Below, one piece after another: positions 22,560 to 33,179 of a stretch of DNA of 64,000 nt. The notes under the pieces were generated by a model. That model saw only the letters and a list, made by a program, of their open reading frames with translations, searched no databases and was not told where the DNA came from. The translations under genes were made by a program, and so were the position numbers. This stretch comes from Penium margaritaceum (lineage: Eukaryota > Streptophyta > Zygnematophyceae > Desmidiales > Peniaceae): the NCBI GenBank assembly GCA_023375785.1, contig SZWC01003878.1:119567-183566 (forward strand), read 5' to 3'. Numbering within the stretch: position 1 is the first letter of the stretch; each line of letters opens with the position of its first letter.

Positions 22560-24140
22560 CACTCTCACCTCCCTGATCACGGAGGTGTCGTTGGTGAACT
22601 GCGTGAAAGAGTGTAGAGTCCAGCTGGCTGTTGTCGTCAGATGGCCTGGTGATGAGTGCGCCAGGTGAGAGGCGCTGGGAACTGGGAGCAAAGGAAGTCC
22701 ACGGTGGAGGTGAGTAGAAGCCAGAGGGGGGCCCGAAGTAGACAGGGCCACCAAGCCTTGGGGGCCAACCCTAGGGTGTGGGCGGAGGTGGTGAGGAGAG
22801 AGCACTCCTGTAGGCAATAGCTGTAAGTGAGGGGGAGGGGGAGGAGCGTGTAGGGCCAACATCTGACCTTGTGGAGGTGGAGGAGCGTGCAGATCCACTA
22901 CCCGACCCCGAGGAGCGTGCCCAGTGAGCACGCATAGCTGAGGCAAGGCATGCATCGTCAGGTGGGGCAGGGCACTTGGGCGCCGCATGACCGGTGGCAC
23001 CGTTGTTCCAGCACGTGACAATGCTGGTGGAGGGAGCGAGGGATGCAGCGCCATCAGAACTGCGACCTTTTCCACCCTTGCCCTACCCCCCGCCACCAGA
23101 GCCACCCTCGCGACCTTTACCTTTACCACCCCCCCACCTCGACCACCCCCTTGTGCAGCAAGAGAAGTGGTAGTAGTGGTGGAGGTGGTGGTGGAGGATG
23201 AGTTCGAGGCAAGGGAGGTGGAGGAAGAAGGGAGTGCAACGGCTGTTTCTGCAACGGCGGCGCGATGAATGCGTTTATTCTGCAGTGAGCTCCACTAGTC
23301 GGTGAGGCGTTGGGAGGTAAATTCCCACAAAGCCCCAATGCTAGGGGGTGCATGAGCGGGGACAGGGATGGCAGCCAAGTGCTCAAGCTCTGTGGCCTTC
23401 ACCTCGCGAAAGATGTTGCTCAGTTCAGGGATGAGGCCGTTGACGATGGACAGAACCACAGGGAGCTGACCAGGGGCGGCCTTGCCGAGGTTGCGCAGCA
23501 GTCGCAGACTGCGCGCCCAATACGCGTCAGCAGTCTCATCAGCACGCATGGAGAGCGTGTTGAACTGGACAGTGAGGACGCTCTGTGCTGCATGTCCAGT
23601 GAATGTCGTGCGCCGTTTCATCAGGGCATAAGCCCCAACAGGATCAGCGAGGGTGCGGCATGGAGTGTCTGCATTGTAAGACCCAATCTCATTTTTGAGA
23701 TCGTCAGGTCTAGCTCGAATGAGGGCACGAAGAGCTCGTGCCGGCTCAGATTCGATTGGCATAAACGGTGGAGCAGCCGAGGGGTTGGGTTCATGGTAGT
23801 ATTCCTAGAGCTGCTCCCCCTGTGCCCAGGCACTCAAACGAACCACCCAAGAATGGAATGTGAGATTGGAGGTGAAGTGGGGTGGAATAGAGTCAAATTC
23901 GGGCTTGCGCAGTACTGATGGTGCAAGTGCTTTGGCTACGGCTGCGCCGGCGGCTACGGCAACTGCAAGAGGATCAGAGGATGAAGTGCCAGTGGTGGCA
24001 TATGCGGAAGCGGGGGAGGTGGAGAACACTGCAGCAATGCTGGCAGACTGAGTGCCGCGCAGTGTGGGTTGGAGACGATTAAGAACCAGGTCAGCAATGT
24101 GATTGGCAAAGGTCTCTTGGTCCACCTGCTCAACCCGCAA
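22560..24140 (-). mobile_element. Copia-2 gag remnant
   Basis: Seen in order: VDQETFANHIADLVLNRL, FDSIPPHFTSNLTFHSW, DPVGAYALMKRR and LSMRADETADAYWARSLRLL. A Gly/Arg-rich and Pro-rich tail follows (22700-23250). Close to Copia-6 gag; broken. Confidence 0.8.
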
Positions 24141-25651
24141 CTTCTCCTCAACAACTCGCTAAGCAGTGAGAGCTGCCTGCAGCGCATTGCGCTCACGCTG
24201 AAGCTCAGCTTGCAGTGCGGTGTATTAGTAATCGTCAAATGGCATGTTGCCAGTGACTCTGCCGAGAAAATTTTGGCAGAGTTTCCCTTGCCCCACTGGG
24301 CATGGGAAGTGTGTGGTAAGGGCGTCGGAAGTTCGCTGCAAGGCAACAACCTGGACAAACGAACACGCCAATACAGAATAGGCAAGGCGAGAGAGAGACC
24401 AAGAGAGCCCAAGCTCACCAGGCATGACGGGGTAGGAAGAACAGAGGTGGTAGAGCCGCATCAGCTGAGGAGGCGACGACTGCAACAGTGGCTGATGCGG
24501 AGACAATGAGGCAGGCTACACTTGTCAGTGCTGCAGCGGACAGGGTGGATATGGTTGCAGCAGTCGAGATCAACAACTGTATGTGACCAGTCACTGAAGA
24601 TGAAGAGGAGGACAGAGACGAAGCTTGTGCTGTGGAGGTGTGGATAGATTCAACTGTAGTGGAGAGAGCTGTAGCTGCTGCAGCTGCTGCTGATGCTACT
24701 GCGTCTGCTACTGCGGCAACCTGAGTAGCTACGTTGACAGCAGCAACTGCCAAGGGTCCCTGATCAACAGCAGCTATAGTGTAAATGTCAACGGCTCTCC
24801 CTGCGGCAGTGGTGGCTGGTGCACGTGCAGCACGTGTAGTGGCTGCAAAAGTAGATGCCACAGCAGCACAGGACACAAGTGCAGCCTGCAGTGCTGCAAG
24901 AATATCAGGGGGCAAAGAGGAAGAGGACTCTCTAGCTGATAAGTCTGGAGATACGGCACGACGCGAAGCAGGGGCTCCTTACACTGCTACCGCAGAGGGT
25001 GAGGTCGTGCCACGGGGAGCAGCACGGCGGCGTTGCTGGTGCGTCCTATGGGCAATGGGTGGGCTTACCGAAGAGTGGTGAGGTCGGTGGTCCTGCTGTG
25101 GTGTTGTAGCTGGTTTGTTCTACGCCGTCGTAGAGTTGTCGTCAGCCGACTGGCAACGGGCTGAGTAGTCCCATGCGTCTGCCCACTCGTAGTAGTCAGC
25201 AGGGTCGTAGTCTTCACCGAGGTGATACCCCGGATTGCTGCGACGGACCCACGACCACACCTCCCTCTCCGCACGCTCCTCGTAGTACGCGAGCTCCTTC
25301 TCAATGCAGAGATGGTCCCGCACTGCTGTGGACGACGTAGGGATAGGCTCGGTCACGGTTGGAGACGCCAGCTTGCCGGATGCAGGGCTGCCTGGGGGCA
25401 GCCTGAGCTGCTTAGGAGTGTGCGCTGTTGTAGTAGGGCCTGTGGGCGGAGGCACGGATGCAAGTGCGGTGCTTCGTGTGGCACGGGGTAGCTGTGTGCA
25501 CCAGGCACAGTCACCATGCAGAGTGCGGGTGCGATGGGTGATGCTCAAGCATCCATTGTGCGTGCGGAGAGCAGAAGCACAGCGAAGAGAAGGGGGGTTG
25601 AACGACGGCTGAGGAGTGATGGTGCTGTCGTACACGCGTCGGCCGAAGCCG
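24141..25651 (-). mobile_element. Copia-2 leader and Ala-rich pre-gag frame
   Basis: Between the tandem repeats and gag there is a minus-strand frame at 24415-24915 (166 codons) rich in Ala, Ser, Thr and Val, ending FFLPRHAW. It parallels the pre-gag frame of Copia-6. No domain recognised. Confidence 0.5.
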
Positions 25652-26130
25652 GGAGTGAGCACGCCGTGAGTCACGGGTGAAGTGGCAGTGGCTGCGTAGA
25701 ACGGCTGCTACTGCTACGGTCTCAAGCTGCCATAGTGGAGTTGTGGCTTGCGCGGGATCACCCGCCACTAAGGTGTGATCCAAAGAGGACTCACGAGGTT
25801 TCAGAAGCCAGGAGTGAGCACGCCATGGGTCACAGGTACGGTGGCAGCGGCTGCGCAGATTGGCTGCTGCTGTTGCGGTCTCAAGTTGCCGTAATGGGGT
25901 TGTGGCTTGGGCGGGATCACCCGCCACTGAGGTGTGATCCAAAGAGGGCTCACAAGGTCTCAGGAAGCTGGGAGTGTGCACACCGTGAGTTACAGGTGTA
26001 GTAGCAGCGGTTGTGCAGAACGGCCGCTGCTGTTGCGGCCTCAAGCTACCGTAGTGGGATTGTTGCTTGTGCGGGATCACCCGCCACCTAGGTGCGACCC
26101 GAAGAGGTTTCACAAGGTCTCAGGATTGTC
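25652..26130 (-). repeat. three tandem copies of a ~159-bp unit in the Copia-2 leader
   Basis: Units start near 25652, 25811 and 25971, each containing GCGGGATCACCCGC, a near-palindrome, at 159-160 bp spacing. 159 is a multiple of three and the minus strand is open across the units, so they could be translated, but they sit between primer site and gag where leader RNA is expected. Confidence 0.85.
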
Positions 26131-26167
26131 GCGGCAGGGAGGGATAGCCCTCTTGCTTTGATACCAG

Positions 26168-26767
26168 TAGGTAGCCTTGAATGCTAAGCTAGCAAGTAAG
26201 CAAGTGAGCAGTAAGCGAGTAGCTGGCGACAGGTGAAACCATGGATCGGGGAGGAAAGCTAAAAAAACTAGAGAGAGTAGTAGGTAACAAGTGAGCAAAG
26301 TGAAGATAGCCACTTGACCGGGCCACCCACGCGAATCACTCGATGTGGGGCCCGGACGCCACCCAGGGATCGAACCTCGCCCTGGAGCGAGCGAGCTCCA
26401 GGCGGTTTCTCACACGCTTGTACAAACCGAACGTGTGGTCCCGAGCGATCAGCAACCCGGTACACTACGCTAAAAGCATGCAAGTGTGTAGGAAACCAGT
26501 CACACCACAACCATGCATGTCAACAAATATATCCCCCATTCCGGCATGTGCCATTATCACTAAACTAAGGCTCGTCATGAGGATAATGTTGGTGCTGTGG
26601 CTATCACTCTGCAACTTGATGGTGCCACTATCATTGTGCGTCCCATGCTGCGTCACAGTCTTGCACTGAAGAGCCTTAGTCAAGATTAATCACGTGCAAC
26701 GATGAGGTGTGTGTGTGTGTGCAAGGAGACAAGAGGGCACTTGCGTGTGTCATGACCATAACCAACA
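26168..26767 (-). repeat. Copia-2 5' LTR
   Basis: About 600 bp. The primer site CTGGTATCAAAGC (minus strand, 26155-26167) follows it. It has a perfect B-box-like GGTTCGATCC on the minus strand at 26367-26376. Confidence 0.88.
26367..26476 (-). other. tRNA-like module inside the Copia-2 LTR (second copy at 12207-12316)
   Basis: On the minus strand TAGCGTAGTGTACCGG (A-box-like) is followed about 90 bp later by GAGGTTCGATCCCTGG, a T-arm and B box. The spacing is longer than in a plain tRNA, so this is a weaker case. Confidence 0.4.
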
Positions 26768-26849
26768 AAGACAACCTCGCACAAACCATTAGAGGATATC
26801 CTATGTTAAGACTTCGCAGACTTCGCAACTATGACATGAACTAAGCAAA

Positions 26850-27370
26850 CGCATCCGATGACCAGCAGCGGGTCTTTGAAAACGACATCGGCTATGGAGG
26901 AGCAGAACGTGCCTTTGCACGCGAACTCGGAAGCGGCATCGAATGCCGGCGTGGCAGGCTATGTGGTAGCTGGATAAACCACGACGGCTCCGTCGACCAA
27001 CCTAGTCACAGATTCAAGGAAGATGAACCAAACGCCCCGAAGGATAGCCTCGACGCATGCAACAGGAACTAAAGGTGGCACTGGACGACAAGCGCGGATC
27101 AACGAGGAAGTTGTGAACCGCATCTTCGCGCTCGAGGAGATGAACAGCCATCTGCTCCAACAACTCAATGTTGCAATGGTGGCTCTTCACAACACAAGTG
27201 CACGAGAAGCGGTGCTCTTCAAGAGAAACACCCAACTCTCGAATGAACCCATAATTCTTCCGGCCTCTCCAAAACCGTTTGATCCTGCGAATTCCAAAGG
27301 ACAGACAATTTGGATGTGGTTGACGAGCTTGGAGGTGAACTTTACCACTCCTGGAGTCAACGACGACCAA
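26850..27370 (+). mobile_element. Gypsy-1 gag, N-terminal part
   Basis: Includes a helical, Gln/Asn-rich stretch (IFALEEMNSHLLQQLNVAMVAL) and PKPFDPANSKGQTIWMWLTSLE, a typical retrotransposon gag opening. The reading is interrupted by Copia-5; gag-like sequence resumes at about 33180 (HGTAQSWSSDLEAI). Confidence 0.65.
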
Positions 27371-27850
27371 AGGAACGCTATGCCATCTGAACCTAGATAT
27401 GAAAAATCTTGAGCCGGTCGCTACAACTGGTCACACGCATAAGTCCGGCACCAATTGGTCGACAGACAATGCAAAAAATACAAATCAGGCTCAAGTGCCA
27501 GTCCACCGAGAAAACTGTAGCGTCTGCAGAAAAACCACAAAGTACCCTGGCAGGCACCGAGGACGTTGTGGCAGCTCTCTGGCAGCTGCTGGTGGGTGGA
27601 GCCACCACTCGTCGGTGCTTCGACGCCAGTCGTGTTTGCATCAAGGATAGGCTGTAGAAAAACTGCACAAGGTTTGAGAACGCATCCACGACGCTGGGGA
27701 AGTCGTCAGTCAGCTCCAAGTGGGTGGTCCACCAGTTGCCGACGCGCTGGTGCCTCTGGGGTCCACATCAAGGATCATGTTATCACGTTATCCTGTATTG
27801 CTGCTCTCCTGGCCGTCGCCCGTGACGGGTGGAAGCCACACACACTAACA
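27370..27850 (-). repeat. Copia-5 3' LTR (short copy)
   Basis: Matches 32690-33178, e.g. CAAGGATAGGCTGTAGAAAA and GGGTGGTCCACCA. The left boundary against Gypsy-1 is approximate. Confidence 0.75.
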
Positions 27851-27960
27851 CTACCCCTGACTGAGACAACTGTCAATGTAACGATGTCTGAGGGAAGGTA
27901 AGGAAGGATGGCTCTGGCAACCAATCATAGCAAGCACCGATCAAGCATACCACAGCACAG

Positions 27961-28300
27961 GGTCTCCTCGTGACAATGGTGCATCCTACCAAGTGCCTGG
28001 GTCTCGACCATGCAAAAATTCAATCACACACATACGTGTCAAACATCATGTAAGAGAGACAGAGAAACAAGGTCTTCTCGCGACCCCAAAAAATGTCTCC
28101 GAGTATCCGGGTCTCAACCACACCATGCAATGATCATGCACAACACATGTCAGACATCATGCAAGCAAGACACAGAAACAAGGTCTTCTCATGACCCCGG
28201 GTCAGGAGAAGACAATGCAATAATGTCTTTGGGTGAACAATAATGTCTCTGGGTGTCTGGGTCTTGACCACACCATGCATGGATCATGCATATTACATGT
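27961..28300. repeat. three diverged ~110-bp tandem units in Copia-5
   Basis: GGTCT[CT]CTC recurs at 27961, 28071 and 28182 followed each time by a GTCTGGGTCT-like and ATGATCATGCA-like block. Confidence 0.7.
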
Positions 28301-28959
28301 AGGCAATGGGTCTCCACATCACACCGGTAGAACTCACCAGGTGTGGAGGTCTCGACCAGCATAACCTCGACCCTAGCATCATGCCGCACCCCAAGTAACC
28401 TCGCTGTCCTCAAGAGAGTGTCAGGTCAAAGCCCACACAGCAACACTCCCCGTGGGCTGTAGAGGCTGGCAATATGAGCAAAGCTGATATCTGCTCCCAA
28501 CACAATCGTTGAGGAGGGAGCACAACTCCCCCATGGCCACATACCCCTGTATAACAACAACATGGGTGATGATGATGCTGGTGGGATGTGCTCACACACA
28601 GCCTCACCTCGGAGCGCCGTCATCACTGTCATCGTTGTCGTTGCTATTTTCATTTGCTGATGTAACTGGTGCAGTGCTAAGGACCTCCTCCAAAACAATT
28701 GCCTATTGTATGGCCTCCAACTGTTGAGCTGCATAATGCCTCGCGGCCTCTACATCGTCGTGTGGATCTTGACGAACTCTGACGCGACAGTCGACCGGCT
28801 GGCTGCATTTGCGGCATATAGGCGGTTAGTCGCGGAACGAACCTGATGGTGGACCTTGATTGTGTACGGGTTGGCACAAGCCAAATCCTCCTATAGCCTT
28901 GCGGTCTCACCCGGTAGGAAGGATTAAAGCTATGCCTATGCGTCGCACAAGTCGACGTA

Positions 28960-30108
28960 CTATGCGTCACTCGTTGACTCAAGAGCCGCTGGGCCACGAG
29001 GTGCTGGTAGCGTGTGAGCGCAAGACAATGAGTTGCCATGTAAGTCGTCTGGGGCTGTAGGAACGGCTGCTGCGAAGGCACGTGTTGCTTGTGACACACC
29101 TGTCGCTCGGCCGTCAGCTGCTGGCCGGACGTCGGCATGTGTAGGTACATCCGCGGTGACGTTGCGGTCATTGAAGGTACGATCAGTGCCGTGGTACTCC
29201 TCGCGACCCCTGGTGCACAACCCATCATCCACCTCCTGCTCGAGATCCACCCATCCCGAACGTGCATCCTGTAGAGACCACACAGCTGCCTCGAGACGTC
29301 TGTGTACATCCTCCACACACTCCTCAACAACCTGTCGTACTGGAACACCCGTAATGTAACAGCAGTAGCTGGCCTCTCGGAGCTTGGCCATGAGACTCTG
29401 CACGTATGCCTCCGCTCCAGCCACGACTGCCTCGTGCTCGTCAAACGTAGAGAATAGGCACTCGAATACGTGAACTGCAGCGTGGACGAGAGTATCTGTG
29501 CCGTCAACTGAAACCGCCACGGTGTCAGCGAAACCGGTCAGAGCAACGATGAGCCGGACGGTCGCAGCTCGCTTTGCATCCTCCATGCCACACATGCGGA
29601 CACCTCCTGTCACCGAGGGCTCATCTTGTGCTTGTGCTGCGGCTACTAGAAGAATGGCAACACACTCAACCTCTACATATGCCTCTGACCTTGCGTCCGA
29701 CCACTCCACAACGGACGACGGATCCTCATAGAGGAAGTCTACCTCGTCCTGGCGGTCCATCACCTGCTCGTGCTGCTTAGCATTATCTGTTAGAACCACC
29801 TGGGCGTCTGTTGTGGGCCGAGCATCAACATCCCTATCACGTGCTCCTCCCACTTTTGCTCCTGGCACCATGGCAGCTGTCTCCACATCAGCTAACACGG
29901 GAGCACGGACGTCGTCAATCGCAACTCCTACATCGGCCATCGTCACGTAATCCGCAAAGGTATCAACGATCACCATGTCCGTCCCCGAATCTGACTCAGC
30001 ATCAGACCAATCTTGCTCTGATGCGGAGTCTCCATCAGGGCAAACATCTCCCCCCGTTGATCTCTTCGCTAGCTGAGTTTGTTTTGTAGCATCATCCACA
30101 TCAACCAT
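28960..30108 (-). CDS. 382-codon unknown frame in Copia-5
   Basis: Not recognised. The product is acidic, opening MVDVDDATKQTQLAKRS, with two similar segments, DWSDAESDSGTDMVIVD and EWSDARSEAYVEVECV, then a predicted helical region (TDTLVHAAVHVFECLFSTFDEHEAV, VEECVEDVHRRLEAAVWSLQDA) and a Pro/Ala-rich tail. No zinc knuckle, D-S/T-G or YxDD motif is seen. It lies in the position of gag-pol, directly after the 180-codon frame. It may be a structural protein of this element, a captured host sequence, or chance openness in GC-rich DNA. Confidence 0.5.
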   Translation of the reverse strand: MVDVDDATKQTQLAKRSTGGDVCPDGDSASEQDWSDAESDSGTDMVIVDTFADYVTMADVGVAIDDVRAPVLADVETAAMVPGAKVGGARDRDVDARPTTDAQVVLTDNAKQHEQVMDRQDEVDFLYEDPSSVVEWSDARSEAYVEVECVAILLVAAAQAQDEPSVTGGVRMCGMEDAKRAATVRLIVALTGFADTVAVSVDGTDTLVHAAVHVFECLFSTFDEHEAVVAGAEAYVQSLMAKLREASYCCYITGVPVRQVVEECVEDVHRRLEAAVWSLQDARSGWVDLEQEVDDGLCTRGREEYHGTDRTFNDRNVTADVPTHADVRPAADGRATGVSQATRAFAAAVPTAPDDLHGNSLSCAHTLPAPRGPAALESTSDA

Positions 30109-30114
30109 CCTACG

Positions 30115-30657
30115 CTATTCAGTAGTTGCCTCACCAATGTCGAGCTCCACCGAGGTTGTCAGCGGGCAAACCATCCTCTCCACAACTGACACCTCATCAG
30201 GAGCTGTGGGGACTCGGCACAATAACCCGTGGAAAGGAGACAAGGATGTCTCATCAAGTGTGACTCCTCCCACAACCGCATCTGATGGTGCTGCCTGCGC
30301 GCGATGTGCAAGACGAGCAGCTCGCCGCCGCGCACGACGAGTGCAAGAACAAGCGGTACGGTTAGGGGCTGAGGGTCCGTCCGTCGATATGATGCCACAA
30401 GCCTCCAAGAGAGAGCGCAAGGTGACGGATGTATATGAGAAATCCGTCATACTAGCATCATCGGACGAAGGGATGTAGGATCGGGAGGAGGATGGAGATG
30501 AAGTGGGAGGTGACATCTGTAGCGGGGTGGCAACTCGCTCGGAAGTCATGTGGTCAAGGAGCTGTTGGACCATACGCTTGAGGATCTGGATCTCCATGTG
30601 TAGGGCGGCCATATCATCACACAGAAGCATTTTGGCATCACTCGGCGATGTATCCAC
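30115..30657 (-). CDS. 180-codon unknown frame in Copia-5, coiled coil and Arg-rich stretch
   Basis: Opens MDTSPSDAKMLLCDDMAALHM, followed by MEIQILKRMVQQLLDHM with heptad-like spacing suggesting a short coiled coil. A Ser-rich part and CSCTRRARRRAARLAHRAQ, a basic patch that could bind nucleic acid, come next. This order is compatible with a gag-like protein but no known gag family is recognisable. Confidence 0.45.
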   Translation of the reverse strand: MDTSPSDAKMLLCDDMAALHMEIQILKRMVQQLLDHMTSERVATPLQMSPPTSSPSSSRSYIPSSDDASMTDFSYTSVTLRSLLEACGIISTDGPSAPNRTACSCTRRARRRAARLAHRAQAAPSDAVVGGVTLDETSLSPFHGLLCRVPTAPDEVSVVERMVCPLTTSVELDIGEATTE

Positions 30658-31450
30658 TGAAGGAGGAGGTGGGGAGGATCGTACCTAAGGGGGATGCCAC
30701 CTAGGATAAGGCTGTCGGCACTGGCGCCAGCCATGCTGCTTATCTCGACAATAGTAGCACAAAAACCCTGAAGACAAGTGGAACGTGTGCCACGGCTGCA
30801 TCAACCACTGTGCCTGTGGCGGCTGCCATGGCTAAGTTTGAGGCACAGACCACGACGCTGGCAACTCCCACGGCCACACTATGCAGCTCATGGCGAGATC
30901 TGAGCGTAGATGATAGTCTCACACACTCAACCCCGGTGATGCAAAGCACCACGTGGAGGGATACAAATGCAGCAACGTCTCTTAGGCGGGCTGCAATATT
31001 GTCAGTCACAGCAACAACCTCAGCCGCAGTGTGTTGCTACAATGTTGCACCCGTTGGCAATGGCGCAACTATCGCAACGTGCGACCTCAAGACCCTTTGG
31101 TGCTGCTGATGCTACACTGGGCGCCGTCTTCAACAGACGGTTGTGGCCTCAAGCCACCTTCGTTGTTGCTGCTATTGCTGCGACTCTTGCAGCAGTTGCA
31201 GCTACAGCGGTTCCTGACGTCAGACGACGGCAGTGGCCTCAAGCCACACTAAAAAGAAAAACAAAAAATTCCTTCCCAAAAATGGGGGGAGTAGCAGGTA
31301 CGCACCGCCCTTCCCCCTTTTTTTTGTTTCATTAAACGCTCGCCGCGAGTGGGGTACCCCTTCTCAGGGCCTTTCTCAAAGACCCCACTTGATGACCCCC
31401 CTGTCCTCCCTCCTCTCCTTCTTTTGTCTAGCTCATCCCTCACCTTCAGC

Positions 31451-31518
31451 GAGCTTGTCGATCGGATGAGCTCGCCGATCGGATGAGCTCGCCGACTGGA
31501 TGAGCTCACCGGTCGGCT
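31451..31518. repeat. four 17-bp tandem units (GAGCTCGCCGATCGGAT)
   Basis: Units begin at 31451, 31468, 31485 and 31502, with degenerate continuation to about 31555. Each holds GAGCTC-like and CGATCG-like palindromes. Confidence 0.85.
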
Positions 31519-31599
31519 GGCTTGTTGATCGGTGGGCTTGCCGATCGCCGCGAGCTCGCCGCGGGCTCACCGTGAGCTTGTCCCACGGCGAGCTCCCTC

Positions 31600-32250
31600 G
31601 CAGTGAGAAGTTGCGTGCACATGCTGCAGCTGCTTGCCACTGCTTTTGCTACTGCTGCTGCTGCTACCGTGTGGTGATGCTGCTACTATGCCTATGTCTA
31701 CCGTCGCTGCTGGTGCAACTGCTTGCTGGCGCTGTTGCTGCAGTTGCTTGCCGCAGCCACTACTATTGCAATTGCTTGCCGACGCTGCTATTGCTTCTAC
31801 TACTATTGCTATGGCTACTGGCCACCACCATTACTGTTATAGCTACTTGCTCTCACTGCTACTACTGTTCCTGGTTCTATTGTTGCGGCTGCTTCTCCTA
31901 CTACAACTGCTTTGATTGTTGTAGTTTGATGGTGCTGTTGCGGTGGCATCTACTTCTACTACCAGCTGCTCCTGATGCTACTGCTGCTGTTGTAGTGGCT
32001 GCTGTTGCCACAGGAGCTGCTACTACTGGTGCAACTCCTGCTGCTGGTGCTCGCTGCTGCTTGTTGCTACTCCTGGTTGCTCAATACTCGCAGCTTGCTG
32101 CTTGCCGCTCACTGCTCGTTGCTTGCCATTGCTGCTACTGTCCACTGCCGCTTGCTGTAGCTGCTGCCAGCACCGATGCTAGCAACTACTGGCGGCTACT
32201 GCCTGCTTTATTTGTGCCTGCTACTGCTGCTACTGGCGGTCGCTGCTGCT
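31600..32250 (-). mobile_element. Copia-5 leader, triplet-rich
   Basis: GCT/CTG-rich on the plus strand, that is GCA/CAG-rich on the element strand, like the Copia-1 leader and in the same place after the primer site. Confidence 0.6.
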
Positions 32251-32405
32251 GCCCTCTTACGTGCTGAAAGCGGGTGACATCCGCCATAGTCGGGTGACGT
32301 CGACAAGTCCTAGTGACTCGGTTGCAGCGGCGACGCTCACTTTTGTTGCTCTTTTGCGTCTCTGCTATGCAACTAAGCGAGAACTGTCTCACTACTCTGA
32401 TACCA

Positions 32406-33178
32406 TGAGAAGCTTCCAAGAACCTTCCTAACCACTTCTAGCGACACTAGGCGTGAGCGCAAGGTCAGCGTGTGACAATGGTCACGAGTGAGGCAAAACT
32501 GCAAGGGTCTGGGTAGGGACACATAGAGAGTGTCAAGAAGCTCAAACATGAATACAATTGCAGAGAGATTTAACAAATGATAGGTCCACAACATAAATAC
32601 CTCCCGCGGCGCATGACGGGTGTTGCACGCGGCGGTGCAAGGTCTGTCCTAAAACCGGCCCAGAAACAATGTTTTGGCCATAACTCTGCGCAGACAAATC
32701 AGAATGCTACGCTGTTTGAACATAGAGATGCAAAATCGCATGCCGGTCACTACGACTGGTCACACACATAAGTCCAGCACCGATTGGTGTGCAGACAATG
32801 CAAAACATACAAATCAGGCTCAATAGCCAGTCCACCGAGAAAACTCTAGCGTCTGCAGAAAAACTGCAAAGCACCCTGGCAAGCACCCAGGACGTGGTAC
32901 CATCTCTCTGGTAGCTGTTGGTGGGTGGAGCTAGTACTCGTCGTTGCTCCGGTTCCAGCTGAGTCCGCATCAAGGATAGGCTGTAGAAAAGCGCAAAAGG
33001 TCTGAGACAACATCCACGACACTGGGGCAGTCGTCGGTCAGCTCCGAGTGGGTGGTCCACCACTTGCCAATGCGCTAGTACCTCCGGGTCCACATCGAGG
33101 ATCATGTCTTCACGCTCTCTTGTACCGCAGCTTTCCTGGCCGTCGCTCGTGACGGGTGGAAGCCACACACACACACCA
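32406..33178 (-). repeat. Copia-5 5' LTR
   Basis: About 773 bp. Its inner end CTTCTCA next to TGGTATCAGAG copies the Copia-1 LTR and primer junction; its outer end is a GT-rich TGGTGTGTGTG. Confidence 0.8.
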
Positions 33179-33179
33179 A

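Larger units (their letters stand above)
12008..26767 (-). mobile_element. Copia-2, LTR retrotransposon in the Gypsy-1 leader, itself carrying Copia-3
   Basis: The 5' LTR is on the right (about 26168-26767); the 3' LTR on the left is split by Copia-3 into 18357-18639 and 12008-12325. Flanks AAGAG (12003-12007) and AAGAC (26768-26772) look like a TSD with one mismatch. Pol and gag are on the minus strand in Copia order. LTRs differ by roughly 7-8 percent by eye. The coding region has about eight breaks. Confidence 0.88.
27370..33178 (-). mobile_element. Copia-5, non-autonomous LTR element related to Copia-1
   Basis: The 5' LTR is on the right (32406-33178) and a shorter 3' LTR on the left (about 27370-27850). 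The primer site TGGTATCAGAG and a triplet-rich leader match Copia-1, as does the inner half of the LTR (TTTTGGCCATAACTCTGCGCA). The internal 4.5 kb shows no protease, integrase, RT or RNase H motif on either strand; instead two minus-strand frames with no family I recognise occupy 28960-30657. LTRs differ by perhaps 15 percent by eye. No clear TSD. It interrupts the Gypsy-1 gag. Confidence 0.72.

Noticed and set aside
25652-26130. CRISPR-like array
   Set aside because: Units are long, direct, without spacers, and lie in a retrotransposon leader of a eukaryotic genome.
27394-27398. TAGAT as a TSD of Copia-5 (also at 33180-33184)
   Set aside because: The left TAGAT lies within sequence that aligns with the LTR itself, so the match is coincidental.
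31600-32250. Plus-strand Leu/Cys-rich membrane-like frame
   Set aside because: Caused by GCT/CTG triplets on the antisense strand of the Copia-5 leader.
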